From Rahnella perminowiae (GTDB lineage Bacteria > Pseudomonadota > Gammaproteobacteria > Enterobacterales > Enterobacteriaceae): a stretch of DNA of 32,325 nucleotides. Positions 9,458 to 17,760 of the stretch are shown piece after piece. The notes beneath the pieces were generated by a model. The model was given only the letters and a program-made list of their open reading frames with translations, was not told the origin of the DNA and ran no database searches. Location of the stretch: contig NZ_JAFMOS010000620.1 in assembly GCF_019049755.1 (NCBI RefSeq), positions 1 to 32,325 of the forward strand, read 5' to 3'. Both the position numbers and the translations under genes were made by a program. Numbering within the stretch: the stretch's first letter is position 1; the number at the start of each line of letters is the position of its first letter.

Positions 9458-10294
9458 TTAACCAGCGCCTTGTTTATAGCTGTCCGTCCCCCAATCCACC
9501 ATTCCCTCCAGCAACTGCCTCAACAGCACCTGTAATTCGGCCGCCTTGTCAGGTGAATACGAAAACGGTTCAATCTCCTCCATATAATTCACCTGCGCCA
9601 GCTCAAGCTGAACGGCATGAATATCCCGGTCAGGCTGACCATAAGCTCTCGTGATATATCCCCCTTTAAACCGGCCATTAAGCACATGACTGAAGCGGGT
9701 TTGTTGCTGGCAGGTTCTGTCGAGAATTTCACTCAGCGCCGGTGAACAGCTTGCGCCGCTGTTGGTGCCCAGATTGAGATCCGGTAGCCGGCCGTCGAAA
9801 AGACGCGGTATCACTGACGCAATAGAATGTGCATCAAACAGCAGCGCATAGCCGGATTCCTGTTTCATACGCGCCAGTTCTGACTGTATTTTCTGGTGAT
9901 AGGGTTGCCAGATTTGATCGAGATATTGCTGGCGCTGCGTGTCTGCCGGCGTCATGCCTGGTTTAAAGGTCTCGCGTCCGTCAAAAAGCGTCTCGGGGTA
10001 TAAACCTGTCGTGGCGGTGGTATACAACGGTTTATCGTCAGCAGGCCGGTTCAGGTCGATAACGAACCGTGAATACTGGCCGACCAGAATACTGGCACCC
10101 AGTGAACGCGCAAAATCATACAGCTGCGGGATATGCCAGTCGGTATCGGAAAGCGGAAGAGCGGCATCGCTCAGACCGCTGGCCACTTCTGGCGTAAGCT
10201 GCGTCCCTGCATGGGGGATGCTGATCAGTAACGGCGCGGTACCCTGGGTAAAATGGTATGGCTCAGCGATAACATTAGCAGTTGAAAAACTCAT
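9458..10294 (-). CDS. hutG: HutG, N-formylglutamate deformylase (amidohydrolase)
   Basis: 278 aa. Catalyses the last step, N-formyl-L-glutamate + water -> glutamate + formate (EC 3.5.1.68). It belongs to the N-formylglutamate amidohydrolase family: LLISIPHAG near residue 22-30, FVIDLNRP near 77-84, LLFDAHSI near 150 and a [11 protein letters not shown] block near 225 are the conserved metal/substrate segments. It is not the arginase-like formiminoglutamase that is also called HutG in Salmonella and Klebsiella. Its ATG overlaps the end of hutI by four bases, so both are read from the hutI promoter. Presence of hutF next door fits the deformylase role. Confidence 0.92.
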   Translation of the reverse strand: MSFSTANVIAEPYHFTQGTAPLLISIPHAGTQLTPEVASGLSDAALPLSDTDWHIPQLYDFARSLGASILVGQYSRFVIDLNRPADDKPLYTTATTGLYPETLFDGRETFKPGMTPADTQRQQYLDQIWQPYHQKIQSELARMKQESGYALLFDAHSIASVIPRLFDGRLPDLNLGTNSGASCSPALSEILDRTCQQQTRFSHVLNGRFKGGYITRAYGQPDRDIHAVQLELAQVNYMEEIEPFSYSPDKAAELQVLLRQLLEGMVDWGTDSYKQGAG

Positions 10295-11553
10295 GAACGG
10301 AACTCTCCTCGTACTTCTCCACGATAGACAACAGTGCAGGGCAACTGACCACCCAGCCAGTAAACCAGTTCCGCAGGACGTGACAGCGGCCAGTGTATAA
10401 AATCAGCAACTTTTCCCGCTTCCAGCGTGCCGTGTGTTTCCTGTAAACCGAGCGCGCGCGCACCGTGGCAGGTGATCCCGGCCAGTGCTTCCTCAGGCGT
10501 CAGTCGGAATAACGTACACCCCATATTCAGCATCAGACGCAAAGAAAGCGCAGGCGATGTGCCCGGATTAGCATCACTGGCCAGCGCCATCGGCACCTGA
10601 TGTTTGCGGAACGCCTCCACCGGCGGGCATTGCGTTTCGCGCAGCAAATAATATGCCCCCGGCAGTAATACCGCGACGGTGCCGCCGGCGGCCATGGCCT
10701 GCGCATCTTCGTCCGTGGCGTATTCCAGATGGTCGGCTGACAGTGCATGATGTTTTGCCGCCAGCGCACTGCCATGCAGCGAAGACAGTTGCTCGGCGTG
10801 TAATTTTACCGGCAAACCTAAGGCTTCTGCGGCATTAAAAACCCGTTCAACCTGGTCCGGTGAGAATGCCAGGTGTTCACAAAAGGCATCGACGGCGTCG
10901 GCCAGGTTTTCACTGGCAACGACTGGCAGCAATGTGTTGCAGATGAGATCTATATAGTCATCCGCGCATCCTTTGAATTCCGGCGGCAGGGCATGGGCGG
11001 CAAGGCAGGTGGATTTCACGTCGACCGGCAGCATGACGCCTAACCGGCGGATCACCCGCAGCATTTTCAGTTCACTTTCTACGCTCAGTCCGTAACCGGA
11101 TTTAATCTCAACACAGGTCACGCCTTCGGCCAGCAACGGTTGTAAACGGAACAGCGCCTGTGCCAGAAGTTCATCTTCAGTGGCCTCACGGGTCGCATTC
11201 ACGGTGGACAGAATACCGCCACCGCCTGCAGCAATTTCCGCATAGCTGACGCCGTTCAGTCGCTGTTCAAATTCTGCGCTTCGGTCACCGCCAAATACCA
11301 GATGCGTATGGCAGTCAACGAAGCCCGGGGTGATGATCCCGCCCTCGAATTCATGCTGTGTGGCGCCTGCGAAAACCGGACAATCTCGGGCGGGGCCGGT
11401 CCAGACGATCTTCCCGCCTGCGACCGCAATCGCGCCGTTTTCAATCAGGTTGTAATGCCCGTCCTGCATGGTCACCAGGGTGGCACCACGCCATACGCTG
11501 TCACAACGCGCAGGCGGCTCGGAGGAAAAAGAAGGGGATATAGCTACCGGCAT
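10291..11553 (-). CDS. hutI: HutI, imidazolonepropionase
   Basis: About 420 aa from the ATG at 11551-11553, which has GGAG six bases upstream. A longer frame with a TTG at 11589 exists, but that TTG lies inside the HutC operator and has no good ribosome site, so I reject it. The enzyme hydrolyses 4-imidazolone-5-propionate to N-formimino-glutamate (EC 3.5.2.7). Amidohydrolase metal motifs are present: CHTHLVFGG (HxH), an LHAEQLS histidine, SADHLEY, and the [10 protein letters not shown] aspartate segment. It overlaps hutG by four bases and forms a two-gene minus-strand unit with it. A HutC operator lies 24 bp upstream of the ATG. Confidence 0.95.
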   Translation of the reverse strand: MPVAISPSFSSEPPARCDSVWRGATLVTMQDGHYNLIENGAIAVAGGKIVWTGPARDCPVFAGATQHEFEGGIITPGFVDCHTHLVFGGDRSAEFEQRLNGVSYAEIAAGGGGILSTVNATREATEDELLAQALFRLQPLLAEGVTCVEIKSGYGLSVESELKMLRVIRRLGVMLPVDVKSTCLAAHALPPEFKGCADDYIDLICNTLLPVVASENLADAVDAFCEHLAFSPDQVERVFNAAEALGLPVKLHAEQLSSLHGSALAAKHHALSADHLEYATDEDAQAMAAGGTVAVLLPGAYYLLRETQCPPVEAFRKHQVPMALASDANPGTSPALSLRLMLNMGCTLFRLTPEEALAGITCHGARALGLQETHGTLEAGKVADFIHWPLSRPAELVYWLGGQLPCTVVYRGEVRGEFRS

Positions 11554-11576
11554 GACAGGCTCCAGGCTGAATTCAT

Positions 11577-11590
11577 CTTGTATAGACAAC
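11577..11590 (-). promoter_or_regulatory. HutC operator A, upstream of hutI-hutG
   Basis: CTTGTATAGACAAC, 13 of 14 matches to the perfect copy at 14877-14890. It lies 24 bp upstream of the chosen hutI ATG. A TTGACT that could serve as a -35 element is nearby on the minus strand. Repression of hutIG by HutC binding here is inferred from site recurrence at hut promoters. Confidence 0.8.
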
Positions 11591-11723
11591 TAAAGTCAAC
11601 CTAACGCATAACGGTAAAACCGGCAAGTCAGCCAGCGATAGTTTTTTCTTATTACGAGACGTCTTCCAAAATTCGAACGAAGCGATAGCGGCCATGCAAA
11701 GCCGCCATTAAGGTGTGCCGGAA

Positions 11724-12527
11724 TCAGCCATGGCTGGTGAAACGTCCAAATAATTGATAACGGGAACCCGGATAAATCAGACGCGCGGAAGTCACTACGC
11801 GGCTGCCGCTCCAGGTCCGGCGGTGGATCAGGAGGCAAGGCTCATGTTCATTAAGTTGCAACAATTCGCGCTGCTCATCGCTGGCACTGATGGCTTCAAC
11901 GCGATGTTCACCCGCCGTCAGCGGCGCGATTTCCATCAGATACGTATAGGGTGTCTGCTTGTTCAGCACCTGTTGCAGATAATCGGGGGCGGTTTCCGGG
12001 TTCACAAAACGGTCTTCAATCTGCACCGGTACGTTGTTCTCGTAATGAACAATCTGCGAATAAAATATCATCGTACCCGTGGCGATACCCAGTTGCAGCG
12101 CCTGATCAGCGTCGGCCAGGCGTGCCTCGCACACCAGAATCTTGCTGTCATGACGATGACCGCGCCGGGCAATTTCATCGGCAATGTTGTGCACTTCCAG
12201 CATCGGGGTATAAGCCTTGGCTTCGGCCACGAAGGTTCCGACGCCCTGCATGCGGATCAAAAATCCCTCGCTGGTCAGTTCGCGCAGGGCACGGTTGATG
12301 GTCATCCGGCTGACGCCAATCTCATTGACCAGTTCACTTTCAGACGGCACCCGCTGATGCGGTTTCCAGACACCGGCGCGGATTTGGCTGATGATCGCCT
12401 GTTTAACCCGCTGATAAATGGGTGCGGGTGTGTCGCTCATCGCAGCCGCCAGTTCGGACAATGTCTGCTGTGATACTCCCTGCTGTGGCACGGCACCATT
12501 TTGCAAAAGTGGTGTGGGCTCCGACAT
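11724..12527 (-). CDS. hutC: HutC, GntR-family repressor of histidine utilisation
   Basis: 267 aa from ATG 12525-12527, preceded by GAGG at a good distance. A TTG at 12545 would add six residues and has less support. The N-terminal third has a GntR winged helix: IYQRVKQAIISQI, then PSESELVNEIGVSRMTINRA and GFLIRMQGVGTFV. The remainder is a UTRA ligand-binding domain with IEDRFVNPETAPDYL and the final LIYPGSRYQLFGRF. In known systems urocanate binds this domain and releases HutC from DNA. It is transcribed away from hutF, with one operator in the divergent region, so autoregulation is likely. Five operator copies in the window define its local regulon. Confidence 0.94.
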   Translation of the reverse strand: MSEPTPLLQNGAVPQQGVSQQTLSELAAAMSDTPAPIYQRVKQAIISQIRAGVWKPHQRVPSESELVNEIGVSRMTINRALRELTSEGFLIRMQGVGTFVAEAKAYTPMLEVHNIADEIARRGHRHDSKILVCEARLADADQALQLGIATGTMIFYSQIVHYENNVPVQIEDRFVNPETAPDYLQQVLNKQTPYTYLMEIAPLTAGEHRVEAISASDEQRELLQLNEHEPCLLIHRRTWSGSRVVTSARLIYPGSRYQLFGRFTSHG

Positions 12528-12662
12528 GACTCTTACCTCACTCAATGAAATTCCAGAAATATTGGGAAAGTTTGCCTGTCCGCCCGGCAGTTTCCATCAG
12601 AGGAAAGTAAACGGAAAGGGCGTGACAGAAAACGAAATTTATAAAAAAAGGGTTGTTGCAAG

Positions 12663-12701
12663 TTTACAGCGCAATCAGGCATATGTATATGTATAGACAA
12701 G
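12663..12701 (+). promoter_or_regulatory. Predicted hutF promoter with overlapping HutC operator B
   Basis: A -35-like TTTACA (12663-12668) and -10-like TATATG (12686-12691) are 17 bp apart. The operator copy TATGTATAGACAAG (12688-12701, 12 of 14 matches to the perfect site) overlaps the -10 and the expected start point. Binding there would block hutF-hutD transcription. The site is also 161 bp upstream of hutC and could act on it. Promoter calls are by eye. Confidence 0.62.
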
Positions 12702-12773
12702 TCGCTTAAAAGTTTTGCAATTGTTTCCATAAAATTGCGTTTATGTTTCTTCTTACTGCTCAGGAATGCTGTC

Positions 12774-14147
12774 ATGCCTGCTTATTTTGCTCCACGCGCT
12801 TTACTTGCTGATGGCTGGGCGCACAACGTGCGGCTGGATGTCGATGTTGCCGGAATGTTGACTGCGGTGATCCCGGACGGCGATCCGCAGGGTTGTCTGC
12901 CCCTTTCCGGCCCGGTGGTTCCGGGCATGCCGAACCTCCATTCGCATGCATTTCAGCGGGTGATGGCCGGACTGGCGGAAATCGCCGGGGATCCTCAGGA
13001 CAGTTTCTGGACCTGGCGTGATCTGATGTACCGCATGGTGCAGCGCCTTACACCTGAGCAGGTGGGTGTCATTGCGCGTCAGCTCTACATAGAAATGCTG
13101 AAAGGTGGCTACACACAGGTGGCTGAATTCCACTATCTGCATAATGATATCAGCGGACAGGCTTATGCCGACCCCGGCGAAATGGCCGCGCATCTCAGTG
13201 AAGCCGCCTCGCAAACCGGCATCGGGCTGACCATGCTACCGGTGCTTTATAGTTATGCCGGATTTGGCGCACAACCGGCACAGGCCGGACAGAAACGGTT
13301 TATTCAGGATACGGACAGTTATCTCAGGCAACAGGAAATTATCCGTAAACGGCTCAGTGGTAAAAGCCTGCAAAATCAGGGGTTGTGCTTCCATTCCCTG
13401 CGCGCCGTAACCCTTGAGCAAATGCAGCAGGTGTTGCAGTCCGGCGATAAAACCCTGCCGGTGCATATTCATATCGCCGAGCAGCAGAAAGAAGTGAATG
13501 ATTGTCTGGGCTGGAGCGGGCAGCGTCCGATTTCCTGGCTGTATGACAATCTGGATATTGATTCCCGCTGGTGCCTGATCCACGCCACGCACGCTGACCG
13601 TTTCGAGCTGGCAAGTATGGCAAACAGCGGAGCAGTCGCGGGGTTGTGCCTGACTACTGAGGCTAATCTGGGGGACGGGATTTTTCCCGGCGTCGATTAT
13701 CTGGCACAGTCAGGGCATTGGGGCATCGGTTCTGACAGCCATGTTTCTCTGAATGTGGTTGAAGAACTGCGATGGTTTGAATACGGGCAACGCCTGCGTG
13801 ACCAGCGGCGTAACCGGCTGACGACTTCAGCGCAAAACTCGGTGGGCGATGTGCTTTACACGCAGGCATTACTGGGCGGCGCGCAGGCTTGCGGCGCGGC
13901 CATCGGGCAGCTTTCTGTCGGTTATCGTGCCGACTGGCTGGTGCTCGACGGGCAGGATCCTTATCTCGCTGCGGCAAAAAATCATGAACTGCTTAACCGC
14001 TGGTTATTCGCCGGTAATGCCGGACAAATTCGTGATGTGTATGTTGGCGGCGTACCGCGCATTGTGGACGGCCAGCATGAACAACAACAGGCTGCGGCGG
14101 CGGATTTTCTGGCGCTTCTCCGCCACCTTGCGGAGGATGCCGCATGA
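12774..14147 (+). CDS. hutF: HutF, formimidoylglutamate deiminase
   Basis: 457 aa from ATG 12774, with AGGA about eight bases upstream. An upstream in-frame TTG at 12735 is less likely. It hydrolyses N-formimino-L-glutamate to N-formyl-L-glutamate and ammonia (EC 3.5.3.13), supplying HutG. It is an amidohydrolase of the HutF/cytosine-deaminase type: HSH at residues 56-58 in PNLHSHAFQRV, then HIHIAEQQKEV, LIHATHAD and IGSDSHVSLN carry the metal and catalytic residues. Length matches Pseudomonas-type HutF (about 450-457 aa). It overlaps hutD by four bases. Its presence shows the two-enzyme (HutF/HutG) end of the pathway rather than the single formiminoglutamase step. Confidence 0.94.
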   Translation: MPAYFAPRALLADGWAHNVRLDVDVAGMLTAVIPDGDPQGCLPLSGPVVPGMPNLHSHAFQRVMAGLAEIAGDPQDSFWTWRDLMYRMVQRLTPEQVGVIARQLYIEMLKGGYTQVAEFHYLHNDISGQAYADPGEMAAHLSEAASQTGIGLTMLPVLYSYAGFGAQPAQAGQKRFIQDTDSYLRQQEIIRKRLSGKSLQNQGLCFHSLRAVTLEQMQQVLQSGDKTLPVHIHIAEQQKEVNDCLGWSGQRPISWLYDNLDIDSRWCLIHATHADRFELASMANSGAVAGLCLTTEANLGDGIFPGVDYLAQSGHWGIGSDSHVSLNVVEELRWFEYGQRLRDQRRNRLTTSAQNSVGDVLYTQALLGGAQACGAAIGQLSVGYRADWLVLDGQDPYLAAAKNHELLNRWLFAGNAGQIRDVYVGGVPRIVDGQHEQQQAAAADFLALLRHLAEDAA

Positions 14148-14728
14148 TCGCCTGGCACCATTTTGCCTTCGATGAACTGCCGGTCAGCCCATGGCGTAAC
14201 GGCGGTGGCGAGACCCGTGAAATCTTCAGTTTTCCTGCCGGTAGTCATGATTTTGACTGGCGCGCCAGCATTGCCACTATCGCACAGGACGGGCCGTTCT
14301 CGGCATTTCCCGGCATTGACCGCTCCATCACTTTGCTGAACGGGGAGGGCGTGCATCTGCAGGCACCGCCTGAGGTTGATCACTTACTCAATGTTACCGG
14401 TGAGCCGTTTGCCTTCAGCGGTGATAGTGCGCTCAGTGCCCGTCTTCTGGGCGGTGTGACGACCGATTTTAACATCATGACGCGACGGACTGAATGTGTG
14501 TCACGGGTGGTTACCGCGCAACAACATCTTCATGTGACCCGTGAAAACGGCGGGGTGGTTTATGTTATCAGCGGGACGTGGCAACAGGCGGATGGCCAGC
14601 CCCTGCGGGCGGGCGAGGGATATTACTGGTCTGAAACAGCGGCAGCATCGCGACAGGCATCGGTGAGTCTGACCCCTGTTGATCAGGTACAGAGAGGCCT
14701 GCTGTTATGGGCGGCCATTACACGATAA
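14144..14728 (+). CDS. hutD: HutD/Ves family cupin-like protein
   Basis: 194 aa, starting inside the hutF stop (ATGA). The family signature is clear: PWRNGGGETREI near residues 13-24, DFDWRASIATIAQDGPFSAFPGIDRSITLL near 40-70, and a small beta-rich fold of the bicupin type (HutD, E. coli Ves). The biochemical role of HutD is not firmly known; in Pseudomonas it has been proposed to limit or tune hut activity, possibly by binding pathway intermediates. Position after hutF is typical of hut loci. No catalytic residues can be assigned from sequence alone. Confidence 0.88.
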   Translation: MIAWHHFAFDELPVSPWRNGGGETREIFSFPAGSHDFDWRASIATIAQDGPFSAFPGIDRSITLLNGEGVHLQAPPEVDHLLNVTGEPFAFSGDSALSARLLGGVTTDFNIMTRRTECVSRVVTAQQHLHVTRENGGVVYVISGTWQQADGQPLRAGEGYYWSETAAASRQASVSLTPVDQVQRGLLLWAAITR

Positions 14729-14876
14729 ATACTCTGCAGGGTTGCGCTAAAAGGGAGCATGCAACGCACTGAATTGATTCACCAGCCCGCATGGGACGAG
14801 GCGTAACCGCCGCCGGATGTGGCAAAACGGCATCAGCATAAACTGGCATAAAGCTTGCTTTGTTATTTTCGACTCA

Positions 14877-14890
14877 CTTGTATAGACAAG
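14877..14890 (+). promoter_or_regulatory. HutC operator C, upstream of the first ABC importer
   Basis: CTTGTATAGACAAG, the best near-palindrome in the window (CTTGT/ACAAG around ATAG) and used here as reference. It ends 82 bp before the chosen start of the binding-protein gene. The embedded TATAGA could be a -10 element, but no strong -35 is visible at the right distance. Confidence 0.83.
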
Positions 14891-14972
14891 AATATACAGT
14901 AGCGTAATTTGCTTGCGGCGTTTGACAGTCACAGGCATTTCCCCGAGACAGGCATATTGGCAGGAGTGGCAG

Positions 14973-15953
14973 ATGAGCAACAAGATTACCAGGGTTGTAC
15001 TGAAACGTTCGTTGTCGTTGTTAGGGCTGGCAGTAGCGCTGGGCAGTATGGCTGTCAGTGCGGCACAGGCGGCCGATACGCCGGTTGCTGTGGGTATTTC
15101 GGGCTGGACGGGGTTTGCCCCCCTGACACTGGCAGACAAAGCGGGCATCTTTAAAAAGAACGGTCTGGATGTCACGTTAAAAATGGTGCCACAGCAGTCG
15201 CGTCATCTGGCCATCGCTTCCGGTTCCCTGCAATGTGCGGCGACCACGGTTGAAACCTATTTAACCTGGAACGCCAGCGGCGTGCCGATCAAACAGATCG
15301 TACAGCTGGACAAATCCTACGGCGCGGACGGTATCGCCGTACGCAATGGCATCAGCAAAGTCAGCGACCTGAAAGGCAAAACCATCAGCGTGGATGCACC
15401 GGGCACGTCTTCTTATTTCCTGCTGGCGTGGATCCTGGATAAAAATGGCATGACGATGAAAGACGTCAAACTCGCCACTCTCGGGCCGGACGCCGCCGCA
15501 CATGCCTTTATTGCCGGACAGAATGATGCCGCCGTGACTTACGAACCCTACCTTTCCACCATCCGTCAGAGCCCGGACAAAGGAAAAATTCTGGCAACCA
15601 CGCTGGACTATCCGATGGTCATGGACACGCTGGGCTGTACGCCAGCCTGGCTGGATAAAAACCCAAAAGCCGCGCAGGCGCTGGTGAACAGCTATTTTGA
15701 AGCGCTGGATATGATTAAGAACGAACCGGAAAAGTCCAACGAAATCATGGGTGCAGCGGCGAAAGAGACCGGAAAACAGTTTGCAGAAGAATCCAGTTAT
15801 CTGCGCTGGCAGGATCGGGATGCCAATAAGAAATTCTTCAGCGGTGAGATTGTGACCTTCACTAACGAAGCGGCGCGACTGCTGACGGAGATGAAAATTC
15901 TGCGTAAAACGCCGGACATCAACACACTCTATGACGCGAAGTATGTGAAATAG
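14973..15953 (+). CDS. ABC importer periplasmic substrate-binding protein (NitT/TauT type), hut-linked
   Basis: 326 aa from ATG 14973, which has AGGAG seven bases upstream. An ATG at 14913 would add 20 polar residues before the signal peptide and is unlikely. The signal peptide (MSNKITRVVLKRS, hydrophobic core, AQA cleavage) leads into an NMT1/THI5-like (SsuA/TauA) fold: VGISGWTGFAPLTLADKAGIFKKNG, an LKGKTISVDAPGTSSYF segment and AAVTYEPYLSTI. The family binds nitrate, sulfonates, aromatic acids or pyrimidines. Here the operator and hut neighbours suggest histidine, urocanate or another imidazole acid. The permease gene follows 17 bp after the stop. The exact ligand is not determinable by reading. 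Confidence 0.85.
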   Translation: MSNKITRVVLKRSLSLLGLAVALGSMAVSAAQAADTPVAVGISGWTGFAPLTLADKAGIFKKNGLDVTLKMVPQQSRHLAIASGSLQCAATTVETYLTWNASGVPIKQIVQLDKSYGADGIAVRNGISKVSDLKGKTISVDAPGTSSYFLLAWILDKNGMTMKDVKLATLGPDAAAHAFIAGQNDAAVTYEPYLSTIRQSPDKGKILATTLDYPMVMDTLGCTPAWLDKNPKAAQALVNSYFEALDMIKNEPEKSNEIMGAAAKETGKQFAEESSYLRWQDRDANKKFFSGEIVTFTNEAARLLTEMKILRKTPDINTLYDAKYVK

Positions 15954-15970
15954 CCATGAAGGACGGCGAT

Positions 15971-16852
15971 ATGAACACTCCTGTCAGTCAGGCAGCAGAA
16001 CAACCCATGACGACAGAGTCAGCCTTACGTGAGCCGGCACCGTTGCCGGCAAGCAAAAAAGTCTGGCATAACCCCATGATGGTGCCTTTGCGGCCGGTTG
16101 CCGCGCGGCATCGCGTGTTCCTCGGGTTCTGTTTCTTTGTGCTGTTTTTTGCCGTATGGGCGCTGGTGACGTTTACCGGCCTCGTCTCCGCCACATTTCT
16201 TGCCAGTCCGGCGAGTATGTTGCAGGAAGGTATTTTACTGTTTACCGATTTTGATTTTACAACTGACATCGGCATGACCGTCATGCGGGTGCTGGGTGGA
16301 TTTATTCTGGCTTGCGCCATTGCCGTTCCGCTCGGCATCTTCATGGGGTCTTACAAACTGATTGAGGCTTTTTTCGAGCCGTTTGTATCGTTTTGCCGTT
16401 ATCTGCCTGCGTCAGCATTTGTGCCGTTGCTGATCCTGTGGGCGGGTATTGGTGAAATGCAGAAAATACTGGTGATTTTCATTGGCTCTTTTTTCCAGAT
16501 AACCCTGATGGTGGCGGTGACCGTAGGTGCAGCGCGGCGTGATCTGGTCGAAGCTGCGTATACATTAGGCGCAACCAACCGGAGTGTTGTGCGCCGGGTA
16601 ATCATTCCCGGTGCGGCACCGGAAATAGCCGAGTTGCTGCGCCTCGTGCTTGGCTGGGCGTGGACTTACGTGATTGTGGCAGAGCTTATCGGCTCTTCAA
16701 GCGGTATCGGTCATATGATTGTTAACAGCCAGGCGCTGCTCAATACCGGGCAAATGATCTTCGGCATTATCGTGATTGGTTGCATTGGTTTGCTCTCCGA
16801 TCTGTTGTTCAAAGCGGCCAACCGTCGCCTGTTTGTATGGAGTTCATTGTGA
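15971..16852 (+). CDS. ABC importer permease (NitT/TauT type), hut-linked
   Basis: About 293 aa from ATG 15971, which has AAGGA seven bases upstream; the ATG at 15956 has no visible ribosome site. After a soluble N-terminus of about 55 residues come roughly six membrane segments (for example VFLGFCFFVLFFAVWALV and the final LLSDLLF region). The EAA loop that contacts the ATPase is visible: EAAYTLGATNRSVVRRVIIP, followed by GAAPEI. SsuC/TauC-like. Its stop shares one base with the ATPase ATG (TGATG), indicating coupled translation. Confidence 0.87.
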   Translation: MNTPVSQAAEQPMTTESALREPAPLPASKKVWHNPMMVPLRPVAARHRVFLGFCFFVLFFAVWALVTFTGLVSATFLASPASMLQEGILLFTDFDFTTDIGMTVMRVLGGFILACAIAVPLGIFMGSYKLIEAFFEPFVSFCRYLPASAFVPLLILWAGIGEMQKILVIFIGSFFQITLMVAVTVGAARRDLVEAAYTLGATNRSVVRRVIIPGAAPEIAELLRLVLGWAWTYVIVAELIGSSSGIGHMIVNSQALLNTGQMIFGIIVIGCIGLLSDLLFKAANRRLFVWSSL

Positions 16853-17637
16853 TGAGCCATCCGAAACTGAGTGTCCGTCAGGTTGAACGTATCTTTACCG
16901 GTCCGCAGGGTGAGAAAACACAGGCGCTGTTACCGGTGGATTATCAGGTTAATGAAAACGACTTTATCACCATCCTCGGGCCCTCAGGCTGCGGTAAATC
17001 TACATTACTGCGTATTGTTGCCGGGCTGGATCAACCGACGCGTGGCGAAGTGTGGTTAGACGGTGAACGCGTGGAGGGACCCGGTGCCGATCGTGGCATG
17101 GTTTTTCAAAGTTATACCTTGTTCCCCTGGCTGACCGTTGAGCAAAACATCTGTTTTGGTTTGCAGGAGCGTGGTGTAAGTAAGGCAGCGCAAAAAGAAC
17201 GCAGCGACTACTTTATTCATAAGGTCGGGCTGCGGGGTTTTGAGCAGCATTTCCCGCGTCAGCTTTCCGGCGGGATGCAGCAACGTACCGCCATCGCCCG
17301 CGCGCTGGCGAATGATCCAAAAATTTTGCTGATGGATGAGCCTTTTGGCGCCCTGGATAACCAGACCCGCGTGATGATGCAGGAACTGCTGTTATCGATC
17401 TGGGAATCCTCACGCAAAACCGTGTTGTTCGTGACGCACGATATTGATGAAGCCATTTTTATGGCCAACAAAGTGGCGATTTTCAGTGCGCGACCGGGGC
17501 GGATCAAAACCGAGGTGGCGGTTAATTTCCCGCATCCGCGGGACTATACCCTGAAAACCTCGCCGGAATTTATGGCGCTGAAAGCGCAGGTTACCGAAGA
17601 AATTCGGACCGAAACGATGCAGACAATCGAACACTGA
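16852..17637 (+). CDS. ABC importer ATPase (NitT/TauT type), hut-linked
   Basis: 261 aa from ATG 16852 with GGAG upstream; a longer frame starting at 16780 inside the permease is rejected. All ABC motifs are intact: Walker A GPSGCGKST (about residues 44-52), Q-loop VFQSYTLFPW, signature LSGGMQQR, Walker B ILLMDEP with the catalytic E, D-loop GALD and switch histidine in FVTHDIDEA. SsuB/TauB-like, energising uptake through the preceding permease. It completes a three-gene importer between hutD and hutH, read from the operator C promoter. Transcription may continue into hutH. Confidence 0.9.
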   Translation: MSHPKLSVRQVERIFTGPQGEKTQALLPVDYQVNENDFITILGPSGCGKSTLLRIVAGLDQPTRGEVWLDGERVEGPGADRGMVFQSYTLFPWLTVEQNICFGLQERGVSKAAQKERSDYFIHKVGLRGFEQHFPRQLSGGMQQRTAIARALANDPKILLMDEPFGALDNQTRVMMQELLLSIWESSRKTVLFVTHDIDEAIFMANKVAIFSARPGRIKTEVAVNFPHPRDYTLKTSPEFMALKAQVTEEIRTETMQTIEH

Positions 17638-17695
17638 TTTCGTTGCCATGTGTCTGCAGATAACAGGTTTTTGATTCGTCATGTAATACATATAT

Positions 17696-17723
17696 ACCCG
17701 GCGGGCTGAGTCCTTCGCCGGGT
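17696..17723 (+). terminator. Hairpin between the ABC importer and hutH, possible weak terminator
   Basis: ACCCGGCG (17696-17703) pairs with CGCCGGGT (17716-17723), eight bp with a 12-nt loop, followed by TTACTT rather than a real T tract. It could attenuate read-through from the ABC genes into hutH, just before operator D. Termination is uncertain. Confidence 0.4.
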
Positions 17724-17738
17724 TTACTTCCGGTTTAA

Positions 17739-17752
17739 CTTGTCTATACAGG
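17739..17752 (+). promoter_or_regulatory. HutC operator D, overlapping the hutH ribosome site
   Basis: CTTGTCTATACAGG; its reverse complement CCTGTATAGACAAG matches the perfect site at 13 of 14 bases and is identical to operator E. The right end overlaps the AGGA (17750-17753) that serves as the hutH Shine-Dalgarno, with the ATG at 17761. Confidence 0.8.
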
Positions 17753-17760
17753 AATAGATT

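Noticed and set aside
11754-12473. 239-aa plus-strand open frame opposite hutC
   Set aside because: Shadow of the HutC coding frame; no ribosome site or domain.
14735-14770. Small GTTGC/GCAAC hairpin after hutD as a terminator
   Set aside because: Only five pairs with a long loop and no T tract; too weak to call.
14931-14955. Direct repeat ACAGGCAT twice upstream of the first binding-protein gene
   Set aside because: Eight bases, no symmetry, not found at the other regulated promoters; likely chance.
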